A stretch of 64,000 bases of DNA from Lumbricus rubellus. Taxonomy: Eukaryota; Annelida; Clitellata; Crassiclitellata; Lumbricidae. Each line of letters begins with the position of its first letter. Positions within the stretch are counted from its first letter, which is position 1. The position numbers and the translations under genes were made by a program. The notes under the pieces were generated by a model, which was given only the letters and a program-made list of their open reading frames with translations, did not search any database and was not told the origin of the DNA. Positions 43,626 through 52,863 of the stretch are shown here, piece by piece. The DNA is taken from contig OX243821.1 in the NCBI GenBank assembly GCA_945859605.1, positions 14,018,335 to 14,082,334 of the forward strand, in the 5' to 3' direction.

Positions 43626-44150
43626 CTCTGTGAACTCTGCTGTTCAATATCTGCTGTCCTAGCCCGCAGAGCCTTTCGCTCTGCGTCTATCGGTAAGCTT
43701 TTGGTCCCACGTGTTGAAACATCAACCTGTCAGCGTCGTGCTTTTTCAATTGTAGGTTCATCTGTCTGGAATAATCTCCCGTTGCAGATACGCCAGAATC
43801 CCATAACCAATTACGAAGACGAGCTCGATTACACGTTTGATTTTAGAGCTTCACACGCTGACGATGTCAATAGAGGATTTTCTGCCTTGTACGTATATTG
43901 TAATGTGCTAGAGCAAATTCCTGTAGGAGATACAAAAGAACCTTTCCTAAGAATCGTTATAACGTGTTCGGCATTAGCGGCGATACTGTTCGTATGGTCT
44001 ACGAAAAGTAGACCATTGGGTTGACTCGTCTGTGTTCTACAAGCTCCTTAAAACTTTTTTGTATCACCGTGGATGAACTGGGAGCGCTTCTGAGTGGTTT
44101 CTTGAAGGAGCGCTATATAAATTCTTGAAATGAATGAATGAATTACAGCA
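43626..44150 (+). mobile_element. CR1-like LINE 3' end inserted in the penton-like gene
   Basis: 'VLKHQPVSVVLFQL'-type LINE codons lie in an alternative frame; in the chimeric frame one sees 'RRAFSIVGSSVWNNLPLQI', the S-x-W-N-x-L-P motif. The end 'gcgctatataaattcttg' with AATG repeats lies at 44112-44147. It is itself split by a 217-bp copy of the host gene at 43794-44010. Confidence 0.75.
43794..44010 (+). repeat. 217-bp duplicate of 43389-43605
   Basis: Nearly identical to the upstream penton-like segment, with only a few substitutions such as AATAAAGG/AATAGAGG and CATAAG/CCTAAG. It lies inside the LINE fragment, in direct orientation. Confidence 0.92.
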
Positions 44151-44271
44151 GAAGAATTTAGGCTCTATCGAAGTGGATATAAGGAGCGACACTGGAAAAT
44201 CTGTTCCATTCGAATACGAGAAGGCGATTGTAACGCTTCACTTTAGACATTGCAAAATTCCTTACCTCTTA

Positions 44272-44645
44272 CAATGAAACGGCAATTCCGCTGCGATGCG
44301 AGTCGACAGAACTACGAGAATTACTATGTCCATCAGAGTGGCAGTGGTATTAAAATCTTTCAAGCTGAACGCATGCAGCGTGGACATGTATTGGGTAGCT
44401 TTCTTAGTGGACTTTTTAGAAATGCGTGGTCCCTTATTTAGACTGGAGCCAAAGCTTTGCGAAAGCAGGTTTTGAGAACCGGGCTGCATATTGCCAATGA
44501 CGTAGCCGATGGTGAACAATTTAGAGAGTCCAGTAAAAGACGCGTTCCCGAAGGTGTATAAGCATTTACATCTTCCAAAGATCTCAATACGCAGGGCGCC
44601 GCGGCGGAGCAGACGCAATAGATCACTAAAAAGAAATATCAACGG
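44272..44645 (+). pseudogene. Polinton small Gly/basic virion-like protein
   Basis: 'MKRQFRCDASRQNYENYYVH' starts at 44274. It then has 'QSGSGIKIFQAERMQRGHVL' and 'GSFLSGLFRNAWSLI', a stop at about 44439-44441, and continues 'TGAKALRKQVLRTGLHIAND'. The Y-Y-V-x-Q-x-G-x-G ... Q-R-G-H-x-L-G-S-x-x-x-G-L-F-R pattern is typical of a small Polinton protein encoded near the penton-like gene. It resembles adenovirus core/minor-capsid peptides in composition. One premature stop. Confidence 0.65.
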
Positions 44646-44650
44646 AAGCA

Positions 44651-45250
44651 ATGAAACATGTTCAGCAAACTTTAGATATGGCCTTCATTCACCCTCAACC
44701 CTGCGAATGGGAACTAACGCAACAATACAGGAGACTAGAGACTAGGGAAACAAAAGATAAAAAAAATTGCGGCCGATGTAAGAAAGAAAAGAACATATTA
44801 GAATATGTGAAAAATAGAAGTTGTAAAGATGGGATAGATAGTGAATGTAAGGAATGCAAATATAAACATTATAAAGCGTATTATAATGCCCGAAGGCAAT
44901 ATGATCATGGGTTTAAACTACTTACAAATATGAGGATTAGGCTTGGCAGAGTGTTGAAAGGCAAGTCGAAATCACAAACGACGCGGCAACTTATCGGCGT
45001 TGACTTTGAAATATTTACTAAATGGATTGAATTTCAATTAGAAGAAGGAATGACTATTGAAAATTGCGTTTCGGTTTGGCATCTCGATCATGTTTTACCT
45101 GTATCATCGTTCAACTTTAAAGATGAAGAAGAACTTATTAAAGCTATTGGAAGAATATACGCCCGTTGCTAGCACTTAAAAATATCTAAAAATCGAACAA
45201 AATAGATCGCTGGCTATATGTAATGCAGGAAGTAAAAGCGTATTACTTTT
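44651..45250 (+). pseudogene. HNH-type endonuclease with N-terminal zinc ribbon
   Basis: The frame 44651-45172 encodes an N-terminal four-cysteine motif, 'KNCGRCKKEKNILEYVKNRS' followed by 'CKDGIDSECKECKYKHYKAY', and an HNH-like core 'VWHLDHVLPVSSFNF' near residue 145. The expected C-terminal part (an N-I-R-P-L-L-like stretch, then 'W-L-Y-x-M-Q-E') is visible in the next frame at 45145-45250, so a one-base change truncates the protein. The fold is that of phage/virus HNH nucleases with a CxxC-CxxC knuckle. In a Polinton it may act as a homing-type or recombination nuclease (inference). Confidence 0.75.
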
Positions 45251-45262
45251 TAAAACATATAG

Positions 45263-45710
45263 ATGAAATATAAAATGAGTTTTGAAAGCGTTACAGAAAT
45301 CGAGGTCGAAGGCGTAGTTCTTCCAAATCATCCGTTAACGAATTTTGAATTAATAGATGCCGCGAAGAAGCTAAATATTCAGAATTTTAGAGGAGTATTT
45401 CTCAGAGACGAGCTGCCGAAGAAACCTAGACGGAATGAGTGCGGGATATTGAATCTAGACGATTCTAATGGGGCAGGGTCCCACTGGGTCGTTTTTTTAA
45501 AAGAAGGGTAACGAGAAAATGTATTTCGATAGTTACGGTATCCCTCCTCCTCTGGAACTGTTAAAGTATTTACGTCAACCCGTGTTATATAACAGCGAAC
45601 GCATACAGCCGGATAACGAAGTGTTTTGTGGCCATTTATGTCTGTATGTATTGAAGAAAATGATGAACGATGGTTGCAAATTTCAAGAAGTTATAAACGG
45701 TCTGCATTAA
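45263..45710 (+). pseudogene. Adenain-like cysteine protease (Polinton PRO), one frameshift
   Basis: Capsid-maturation protease of the adenovirus protease/Ulp1 fold. First frame 45263-45511 (Met at 45263 or 45275) includes 'GILNLDDSNGAGSHWVVFLK' with the catalytic His in SHW. The second frame, joined by a frameshift at about 45505-45515, holds 'MYFDSYGIPPPLELLKYLRQ' (acidic residue) and 'NEVFCGHLCLYVLKKMMNDG' with the nucleophile Cys in F-C-G-H. Total length would be ~145 residues, as in other Polinton PRO genes. Confidence 0.82.
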
Positions 45711-45728
45711 AAAATATTATATATAAAA

Positions 45729-46445
45729 TGCCTATCGATAAATTCGAACATACTGATGCTGGAACAACGCAAGGAGTAATTGCCGCGGGTGTTACTTTTA
45801 GCCAAGTAAATTGTACTTTTCTAAGGCTAGATGGAGCAAACCCGGCGACTGGAAATCTAAATATGAATGGTCAGACCATTAAAGGCCTACCTAAAACGAA
45901 TACTTCGGAAGCGGGAATGGATGAGGCTCTAAGTCGGAGGCAAGCCATAGATTTGATAACGAATCACGATGACTCCCCGTCTAACGATAATCATTTGACG
46001 AATAAGAAGTACGTCGATGAACGAATTGCTTCGATAGTGTCTAAATCTGCGGTAGGACACGCGGTTAGCGCTTACAGTTCAACTCAACAAGCTATAATCG
46101 CTAGAACTCACACAGTAGTTACTTTTGATAAAGTAAGATACGAAACCGATATAAGTATGGCGTCGACTATTTTCTTCCCCTGTAAAGCTGGGCACTGTAT
46201 CGTTTCGGCGTACATATAATTTTTAACAATAGTAATTCCGCTTATGGCACCGTCCACCTGTATAAAAAAGGGGTGAATTACATGCAAATTTCGGGCGGAG
46301 GGGGTATGCGGGGATCGTATAACAGTTCAACCGGTAGTAACATAGTTTTTCTAACCGATACCGATTGCCTCGAGATATACGCTTTTTCGTTCATCGCTAC
46401 AAATATTTTGGGTAGAGACTTTTCAGCGTCATTCTTACGACCTTA
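45729..46445 (+). pseudogene. Fibre-like protein 1 (phage-fibre stalk plus jelly-roll-like head)
   Basis: The frame 45729-46219 has 'LRLDGANPATGNLNMNGQTI' and 'NHLTNKKYVDERIASIVS', which is the G-x-x-x-A-T-G-x-L-x-M-x-x-x-x-I ... N-K-K-Y-V-D arrangement of phage and virus tail-fibre stalks. The head starts near 'HTVVTFDKVRYETD'. After a frameshift at ~46215 it continues in another frame with 'YMQISGGGGMRGSYNSS' and 'LEIYAFSFIAT' to about 46440. The head resembles C1q/TNF-like trimeric jelly rolls. Confidence 0.65.
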
Positions 46446-46481
46446 GCTTCTACTTAATAATAAATAATCTTATTAAAAACA

Positions 46482-46915
46482 ATGCCAGTCAATAAATTTG
46501 GACATACCAATATCGGAACAACGCAAAGAGTGGGTGCTACTTTTTTGTTGATATGACTGCGACCGGGACCCACGGTTACAGCTTACGGCTCAGATCAGCA
46601 AGACATACCCGAAACGACTCACACAGTAGTTACTTTGACAGAGTAAGATGTGATAGTGCCAACGGTATGAAACTGACTCGCTTCACTCCCGGTAAAGCCG
46701 GATGCAATATCGTTTCGACGTACATAGAATTTTGTATCGATAGTAAAACCGAACTTGGTAAAGTCTACCTGTTTAAAATGGGGGGTGGCACACACAAATT
46801 GCGGGTGGAGGGGGTGCGGGAAGTCACGGAGGTTCGCATAGCCATTCAACCGGCAGTACCATAATTTCTTTATTCGCCTCTTCGGAATAATAGTGGCGAC
46901 ACCAATCGAGTAGAA
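46482..46915 (+). pseudogene. Fibre-like protein 2, decayed tandem duplicate (5' part)
   Basis: Starts 'MPVNKFGHTNIGTTQRVGA', parallel to 'MPIDKFEHTDAGTTQGVIA' of fibre 1. The stalk is deleted. The head follows at 46600-46900 ('FTPGKAGCNIVSTYIEFCID', 'GKVYLFKMGGGTHKLRVEG'). It is cut by the 5.3-kb transposon; the last residues lie at 52290-52385. Confidence 0.7.
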
Positions 46916-46996
46916 TAGTAAACAAGGAGGAAGGACTTCCGGTATTTCTCGAAAATACAGTAAACATTGTAAAATGATTAAACTGATGTTAATAAA

Positions 46997-49668
46997 ATGA
47001 TGTCAAAAGAGCAAACGAAAGTTGGCATAGGTTTTACTGCGACTGGACATCATTGTTGCGCAGTGGAATGTAATCACAAAAATGCTGTAAATAAGTGTAG
47101 CTTCTACTCGTTTCCCAAGAATTCGATATGGTTCAACAAATGGGTAGATGCAGTGAAGAGGTGCGCTGTAGATGAAAGTGGTAAAGTGTTACCTCATAAG
47201 CGCTGGACACCGGAGAAACACCACAGATTATGTTCATGTCATTTTACCAATACTCCTAACGCGAAGAGTAGACGTGTAGGTTGGAATCACATGCTGCCAG
47301 ACAAGCTTCCAGGTGTGAAAGAATATGAACGTCGACGCACTAGCAAGTCGACATCAAGAACGTCACCTCTGCTGCCACCACGAAAAAGAAGGCTGGTGGA
47401 AGTCGATGATACTGAAGACATATTAGAGGTTGTTTGCATTTGTGTTTATTGAACTGGATGCATGTAGTTGTACTACACCAAATGTAGGTGTTGATTATTA
47501 TGTCTGTACAAGCATAATACTAAGTCAGTTCTCCATATTTCCTCTGTTTTTCCATGTGTATTGGAAGTGGGACAGGTGGTCAGATGACTGTTATGGGAGG
47601 TTTGTACCAACACTTTCAAAGAAATTGTTTGCATCGAAGCCAGAGGGCCAACTTTTGGTAAATGACAGCTTGCTCTGTTCAAACAGCCGATTGCTGCATT
47701 TTCATATTACGTGTACCTTTGGGGTGCTTGGTAGTGTAGTGCCTAGCGTGGGATAGTCGATGCTTGCGTCCAAAGGGGTGCGGGTTCGATTCAGACCTGA
47801 ACCACAACGTAGAGACCTTGAGCAAGTCCTTCACTCACAGTTGCTCGCTGCGCTTCGGCGTGTAAACTCCGATACATGCCTCCGGGCTGTAGTCGGGACC
47901 GCTTCTGAGAAGTAAGAGACTTCATTGGGCGGTGCAGAAATATGCCAAATAAATAAATAAATAAATTAGTACCATCGTACTATGTTTGCTCATTTATTTC
48001 TTCTAGACTGAGTCTCGAGATGAAACAGTCGATGCAAACTGTGAACCGCAATCTGTCGCTAATGAAACACCAGATGTTCGGGTAATGAAATGAAAAGAGT
48101 TCTTGTTAATTTTTGTATTGTTATTCCTAGCATAGTGGGGCATTGAGCCAGTTCCAGAAGGCAAGACCTGGTTAATTACCGACAATTTTTCCCCATCTTT
48201 TATTCGTGCTCGCAGGGAATCAGTAGCTGTTAGGTGTATAGCAGTCTAAGAGATACAGTTCAGTTTTAAATTTTAGGTGTATGATTTGTATTTAACACTT
48301 GACAGCTTGAAACAGAACATGATGACTGTTCTTCAAGTTACCCATTTCGCTAACAATTTCAACACGGACATTCAGACCAGCACTTGATTATGGCTCATAG
48401 TACTGTTTTCTTAAACAAGCACACATGTATACTGTACTTATGGGCAACTTTGCAATGTGAAGTTTTTGGTGATCACCAATATTAAAGTTTCTTGAGAAAT
48501 ATAACAATACTTGGACACTAATAGAGATCAATGAATTTTCCTGTCCTTGCAGGTGATCGATAAAGTGAAGCACGATCACGACTACATTTAAACAAAGCGA
48601 GATGGTCGTGTCGTTGTCGCCATCGATAAACTGAAAGCATCCTGTCCGGAGTTCTGTGACTTTATTTCCGAATTTCAAGAAGCGAAGCTGTCAGCAGAGT
48701 TGTTACACTCGATGGTGGCAAAAGGACAGTTGTTGTCCCTGACAGCTGTCAAAGAGAATGCTGCAAGTTTCTGCTATTATACAGGTCTTCCTAGCTTCCA
48801 TGTTTTTCAGGCACTTTATCGTTATCTGGAACCATTAGCAATAGATATGCAGTACGTGTCTTGTTCGGGTAAAATTCATAATTCGCTGCGCTTTCGCAAT
48901 AAGCCAGGACGACCTCGTGCTTTAAGTTTGGAAGAAGAATTTTTTGTCACACTAGTACGATTGCGTCTCGGTTTACCATCCAAAGATTTGGCCAGACGGT
49001 TTGGTATTGCAGAAAGTACACTATCTGTTGTTTTTAATACATGGGTCAGTCTATTGTCTACAGAATTGGAACAAATATGTTGCATGCCATCGGTCAATAG
49101 GGATACCTTGAAGCAGGCAGATTGTTTTCAAACTTTTGACAACGTTCGCATTGTTCTGGACTGTACAGAAGTTTTTAGCCAGACACCAGGGTCTCTGTCT
49201 GCTCATAGACACATGCACTCTAACTACAAGCACCACAGTACGGTTAAATTTTTAGTTGGCTTGAGTCCCAGTGGTGCCATTATTTATATCTCCAGTATGT
49301 GGGGCGGTCGTGCTAGCGACAAGAAGATAACTTCTGCATCAGAGCAATTATTAATGTCACTGAAACCTGGAGATAAAGTAATGGTGGATCGTGGCTTCAC
49401 GATTGCACAAGAATTGCCGGACGGTGTAACATTGCTGATACCACCTTTTAAAAATCGAACAACTGGGCAGTTCAGCAAGGAACAGCTTGAATTTTCCGAG
49501 AAAATTTCAGTTGCTCGCATTCATGTCGAACGAGCAATGCGGGCTATAAAGGAATGTCAGATTCTAGCAACTGAAGTGAAACTGGCAATGATTAACAATT
49601 ATGAGAAAATATTTAAAGCATGTGCCTATCTTGTAAACTTCAAACGGCCATTTCTAAAGTGTAATTGA
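46997..49668 (+). pseudogene. THAP-domain DDE_Tnp_4 transposase, three exons, one in-frame stop
   Basis: Exons read as 46997-47428, 48007-48081 and 48553-49668, with GT-AG junctions in phase 0; about 540 codons. Exon 1 encodes a THAP zinc finger: 'HHCCAVECNHKNAVNKCSFY' supplies the first Cys pair, 'RLCSCHF' the C-x-x-H. Exon 3 encodes an HTH-like 'SKDLARRFGIAESTLSVVFN' and the RNase-H-fold catalytic triad of Harbinger-related DDE_Tnp_4 enzymes: 'VRIVLDCTEVF' (Asp), 'GDKVMVDRGF' (Asp), 'RIHVERAMRAIKE' (Glu). A TAA at 48589-48591 near the start of exon 3 is the only stop, so the copy is inactive by one codon unless splicing avoids it. Start chosen as the first Met before THAP. Confidence 0.85.
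47725..47968 (+). repeat. tRNA-derived SINE in transposase intron 1
   Basis: Box A-like 'tagcgtgggatagtcgatgc' and box B-like 'gggttcgattcagac' are followed by 'agcaagtccttcactcacag' and 'cgtgtaaactccgatac', ending in AAAT repeats. Same family as 19425-19622. Confidence 0.75.
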
Positions 49669-49873
49669 TATGTTTATAGCACTGAGTAAACTGACGAGGA
49701 CATTAACACTGAACACAATTTGGTAATAAATGTACATGTTATGTTTAAAGGCATCTACAACTTAATGTGAAAAACTGTTTATTTAATTGAAACATTCTGC
49801 AATTGTCTAGTCTTAAAATCAGTGCAACAATTGCTTTGTTTGATTTAAAACGGAACCATGACTTTTACTGTGC

Positions 49874-52123
49874 TCACATAGGTAATAATACCTGGCGTAA
49901 CTGCCACGTCTCAGCCATTACAGGCATCATGAAATGCCGGTAAAATGATAGGGTGCTGTTCAACAGTTCCTGCCATACAGCTGCATCAAAGTCGACATCA
50001 ATTACAGCAGTTTCTTGTGGTGACCATAACACGAAGTCAGCATGCTGTTTCTTGCAGACTGCCATGTACAGCATCACCTGTGCAAAGTAATGGTGACTTC
50101 TCTTCAATTGCAGTCTTCCCAGATTCTGCTCAACGCATGGCAGCTCATGGAAAGATCCGGATGGCTGTTTGGCCAATTTTGCTGGACATTTAATTTCAAC
50201 GATCCACGAGCCATGGCAATCACAATAAGCAATGCGATCTGGACTGGCACCAATAAAACAGTGGTCATTATCACGTATGAGTCCGCTCGCGGTCATTCTG
50301 AAATTAGTGTGCTTCTTATGCATAATCTTGTAGTAACTATCAGCTGCAGTTGCTTCATTGGATAAGCCATATCTAGTGTCCTTATTACCCCTAAAGGCAG
50401 TGGTATTACCAAGACACTGGTCAACCAGACGGCGAGCATCGTCAGCTCTGCCTTTATCAATCGTGTCCATTCTAGTTCGGACAGCGTGCACTAAAGTTCC
50501 AGTTACTACACCCTTTCTGTAATGATGCCAGCGTGGATTTACAGACTGTCCCATTGTGATTTGTTCTATACATTTTTGCTTGGCAGTTGAAAGCACAAAT
50601 ACAGTATCTATTGCTATTTCTATCATGTCTGATAAGTTCGGACATTCTTGTGACATGCAATCAGAGAAACATTTTTCTGCAAGTTCTAGCGTCGACTGAG
50701 GTTCAGCCTCACTTGTTGCTACGTTCTCAGTAGCTACTGGCACTAGAATACTGTCAAATTCTGATACTGTATGTGGTAGCGTATGAAGCGCCTGTGAGCA
50801 AAATTCTCTGGTTGAATTTGTAGTCCATCGCGAACTGTCAGCAATTGTTAAGAACGGGACGTCGGCTTGGCAGAGACTTAAGTCATGAACCAGAGTCGCA
50901 TACCGATTGGGATCAACGGCTCTTTTTGCTGGTGCAGACGGGTTGAAGTCATGCAGGCGTTTCTTACGTCGACCCGACACCGGCTGGCCTGGTGCTGTCT
51001 GCTCGAATGACACATCTCGCAGTGGCACTGGAATTACCTGAAAATGTAGTTCATAGAAATGATTAATTAGTTCCATTTAAATAATTAAATAAGTAGGTCA
51101 TGTTTTTTGGAGATATTCGCTTAATTTGGCTTATAATTTATACTGTGGAGACTAAAAGTGCCTACACAATTTACACTGTAGAAATGACATTTCTTCTCTG
51201 ACACTGGTTAAGCTGTTAGGAACATAACAAAAGGCATCAATGAGAATAACTGAGGAAGACTGAAGTATGAAATGGGTCTTTAATAGATGATAATGGTGCC
51301 TTGACTGAAATGAAACTGGCAATGATTAACACTTATGATACAATATTTAAAGCACGTGCCTAACTTGTAAACACACAGTCACTGAACATGTTATTTCACT
51401 ATCAACCTGTGCTATAACACTACAATAGTTTGCAAACCTTTGAATCTTTTGGTGCATTCCATGCACACAGAATCTCCGTACTAGCAGGATCGTCGGGCAG
51501 GTGATGGTGTCCGAGGCTGGTAAAATCTTCCAACGCAAACAAGATAGCGGCAACATGCGTGCATGCCTCGCCTTGGCCAGCTGTGCAAGTGCAAGATGAC
51601 CCAATAGGCGTCTCCGTTTCTCTGTTAAGCAGAACCACGCACTCGTATACTGTCCCTGACGTATCAAATGACGGATTGCATCGAGCTTTGAGTGCACAAC
51701 GATCACCATCACCCAGGGGTGAAAGCTCATACTGTGGACGTGTCCAGCTGTGTAAAGTCTGTAGGAACGCAGTGTTTTATACCGTTTCATATTGTCAACA
51801 GTAAATGTCTCCATGTGCCCAGTGTCTGTATGGGTAACTGTATCATGTGATCTCAATAAATAGTCGATGACAGCATTCAAAGTAATTGCCGGACACTGTC
51901 GAATATCCTTAGTCCAGCCATGCTTCGCGTTTTTGATGTCATTTAAAATATGCTGAAAAGTGCCTGGGTCGTCTTTAATTCCAAGCAATTCGCATACCAG
52001 AACGATCTTATGACGCCGGTTACCGGCTGTGCTTTTCCCATGATATTTCAGTATTCCGTTCAGTTCTTTCGCGCTGAGCTTCAAAACTTCGTCAGCAGAC
52101 GTAATGTCATTATATTTATCCAT
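49874..52123 (-). pseudogene. SAP/SWIM zinc finger plus YqaJ-type exonuclease, two exons
   Basis: Exon 1 is 52123-51438 and exon 2 is 51037-49874 (acceptor 'ctacattttcag' in transcript sense, phase 0). The N-terminus has a SAP-like helix pair ('LSAKELNGILKYHGKSTAG'). A SWIM zinc finger 'SCTCTAGQGEACTHVAAIL' (C-x-C...C-x-H) lies near 51550-51610, in a frame shifted relative to the start, so one frameshift lies near 51715. Exon 2 (388 codons, open) encodes a YqaJ/lambda-exonuclease-like PD-(D/E)XK fold: 'RYGLSNEATAADSYYKIM', 'FIGASPDRIAYCDCHGSWIV' with the catalytic Asp, and 'EIKCP' as the E-x-K motif. Likely a nuclease processing DNA ends during transposition (inference). Confidence 0.8.
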
Positions 52124-52289
52124 TTCTTACACCACTTTACATGATAAAGTTTTTATTTAATTTATATAAAAACAAACTGTGGCGGCTATTATCGCTAAAC
52201 CTAATGTAAACAACCACGCCGGAAGTCCTTCGACCTTAGTGCCTCAAACGTTCACTAGATGTCGGGTGCGACATTCCGAATTCGGGAAT

Positions 52290-52385
52290 ACGTGGCCGAT
52301 TACCTCGAGATATACGTTTGGTCGTCCATCGCTAGAACCATAATAGCCCATGACTTTTCGGCGGCATTCTTGCGACCTCTAAAAA
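52290..52385 (+). pseudogene. Fibre-like protein 2, C-terminal piece beyond the transposon
   Basis: 'DYLEIYVWSSIARTIIAHDF' and 'SAAFLRP' match the end of fibre 1 ('CLEIYAFSFIATNILGRDF'). Same orientation as 46482-46915. Confidence 0.8.
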
Positions 52386-52455
52386 TATACTATCCGTGAT
52401 TTTAACCGTAGATACCTATCGCGTGAACTCAAACGATAGGTATCTGTAAGACTCA

Positions 52456-52778
52456 TTATTCGGGAGATGTTTGATTATCAGTTATGTTATCTTCCTCATC
52501 GTCGTATACCGTAATTGCGTATCGATTTCTCCAGACTTTACCATTATAAGCCTTCAGCGTGGCCATACTGGTTTTTAAAGCCATGCACGCCTTATACAAC
52601 GATGGGTAGATTATGGCTTCGTTAGTGTCTTTGTCTAGAATTTCGACGCTTATAGGATTATTTCTAATGGTTTTTAAATAGGTAATGTTTGCCTTTTCTC
52701 CTTGACCGGTTCGGGCAATTCTGATTCTGGTAAAATACTCTTCTCAACGAGTATTCTTAACATTTCAGGATTATTCAT
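52456..52778 (-). pseudogene. Polinton small protein of unknown function
   Basis: Starts 'MNNPEMLRILVEKSI' (52778) and, after a frame change near 52735, reads 'ARTGQGEKANITYLKTIRNN', 'PISVEILDKDTNEAIIYPSL', 'YKACMALKTSMATLKAYNGK' to a TAA at 52456-52458. The segment from YPSL to 'WRNRYAI' looks like a modular DNA-binding repeat (NUMOD1-like), a weak impression. It follows the capsid gene on the same strand. Confidence 0.5.
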
Positions 52779-52863
52779 ATAACTAGTTCCTTCATTAACG
52801 ATTTTAGTTGCGGAGTTTCATGTTCTTTTTATATTAGAAAATATTTTCTTTAATATACCACGC

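Larger units (their letters stand above)
43140..44270 (+). pseudogene. Polinton 1 penton-like capsid protein, interrupted by a LINE end
   Basis: Contains 'PIHFSTALCDMMGIGVRQNP', 'HADDVNKGFSALYVYCNVLE' and 'QIPVGDTKEPFIRIVITCSA' (43342-43570), then after the insertion 'IEVDIRSDTGKSVPFEYEKA' and 'IVTLHFRHCKIPYLLQ' (44168-44270). This is the conserved penton-like/minor-capsid protein of Polintons. The single reading frame 43242-44024 is a chimera: it runs through a LINE fragment and a second copy of 217 bp of the gene. A short upstream frame (43130-43282), 'DILPNSLQKTFNVPAAFLES', may be the end of another gene. Confidence 0.7.
46930..52231. mobile_element. DNA transposon encoding THAP-DDE transposase and SAP/SWIM/YqaJ nuclease
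   Basis: A 5.3-kb insertion in fibre gene 2 with a matching inverted core 'gaaggacttccgg' at 46930-46942 and its complement at 52219-52231. Less exact similarity extends ~50 bp further out on both sides (GGCGACACC versus GTCGCACCC in complement), so the true ends may be about 46890 and 52290. Two convergent genes fill it: a spliced transposase on plus and a spliced nuclease on minus, with 3' ends ~200 bp apart. A SINE sits in intron 1 of the transposase. Target duplication not resolved; ends near 'cggaata' / 'cgggaata' are candidates. Confidence 0.8.

Noticed and set aside
46890..52310. A TWA-type 3-bp target duplication for the THAP transposon
   Set aside because: TAA occurs at the left edge, but no matching trinucleotide could be fixed at the right edge; ends too diverged to decide.
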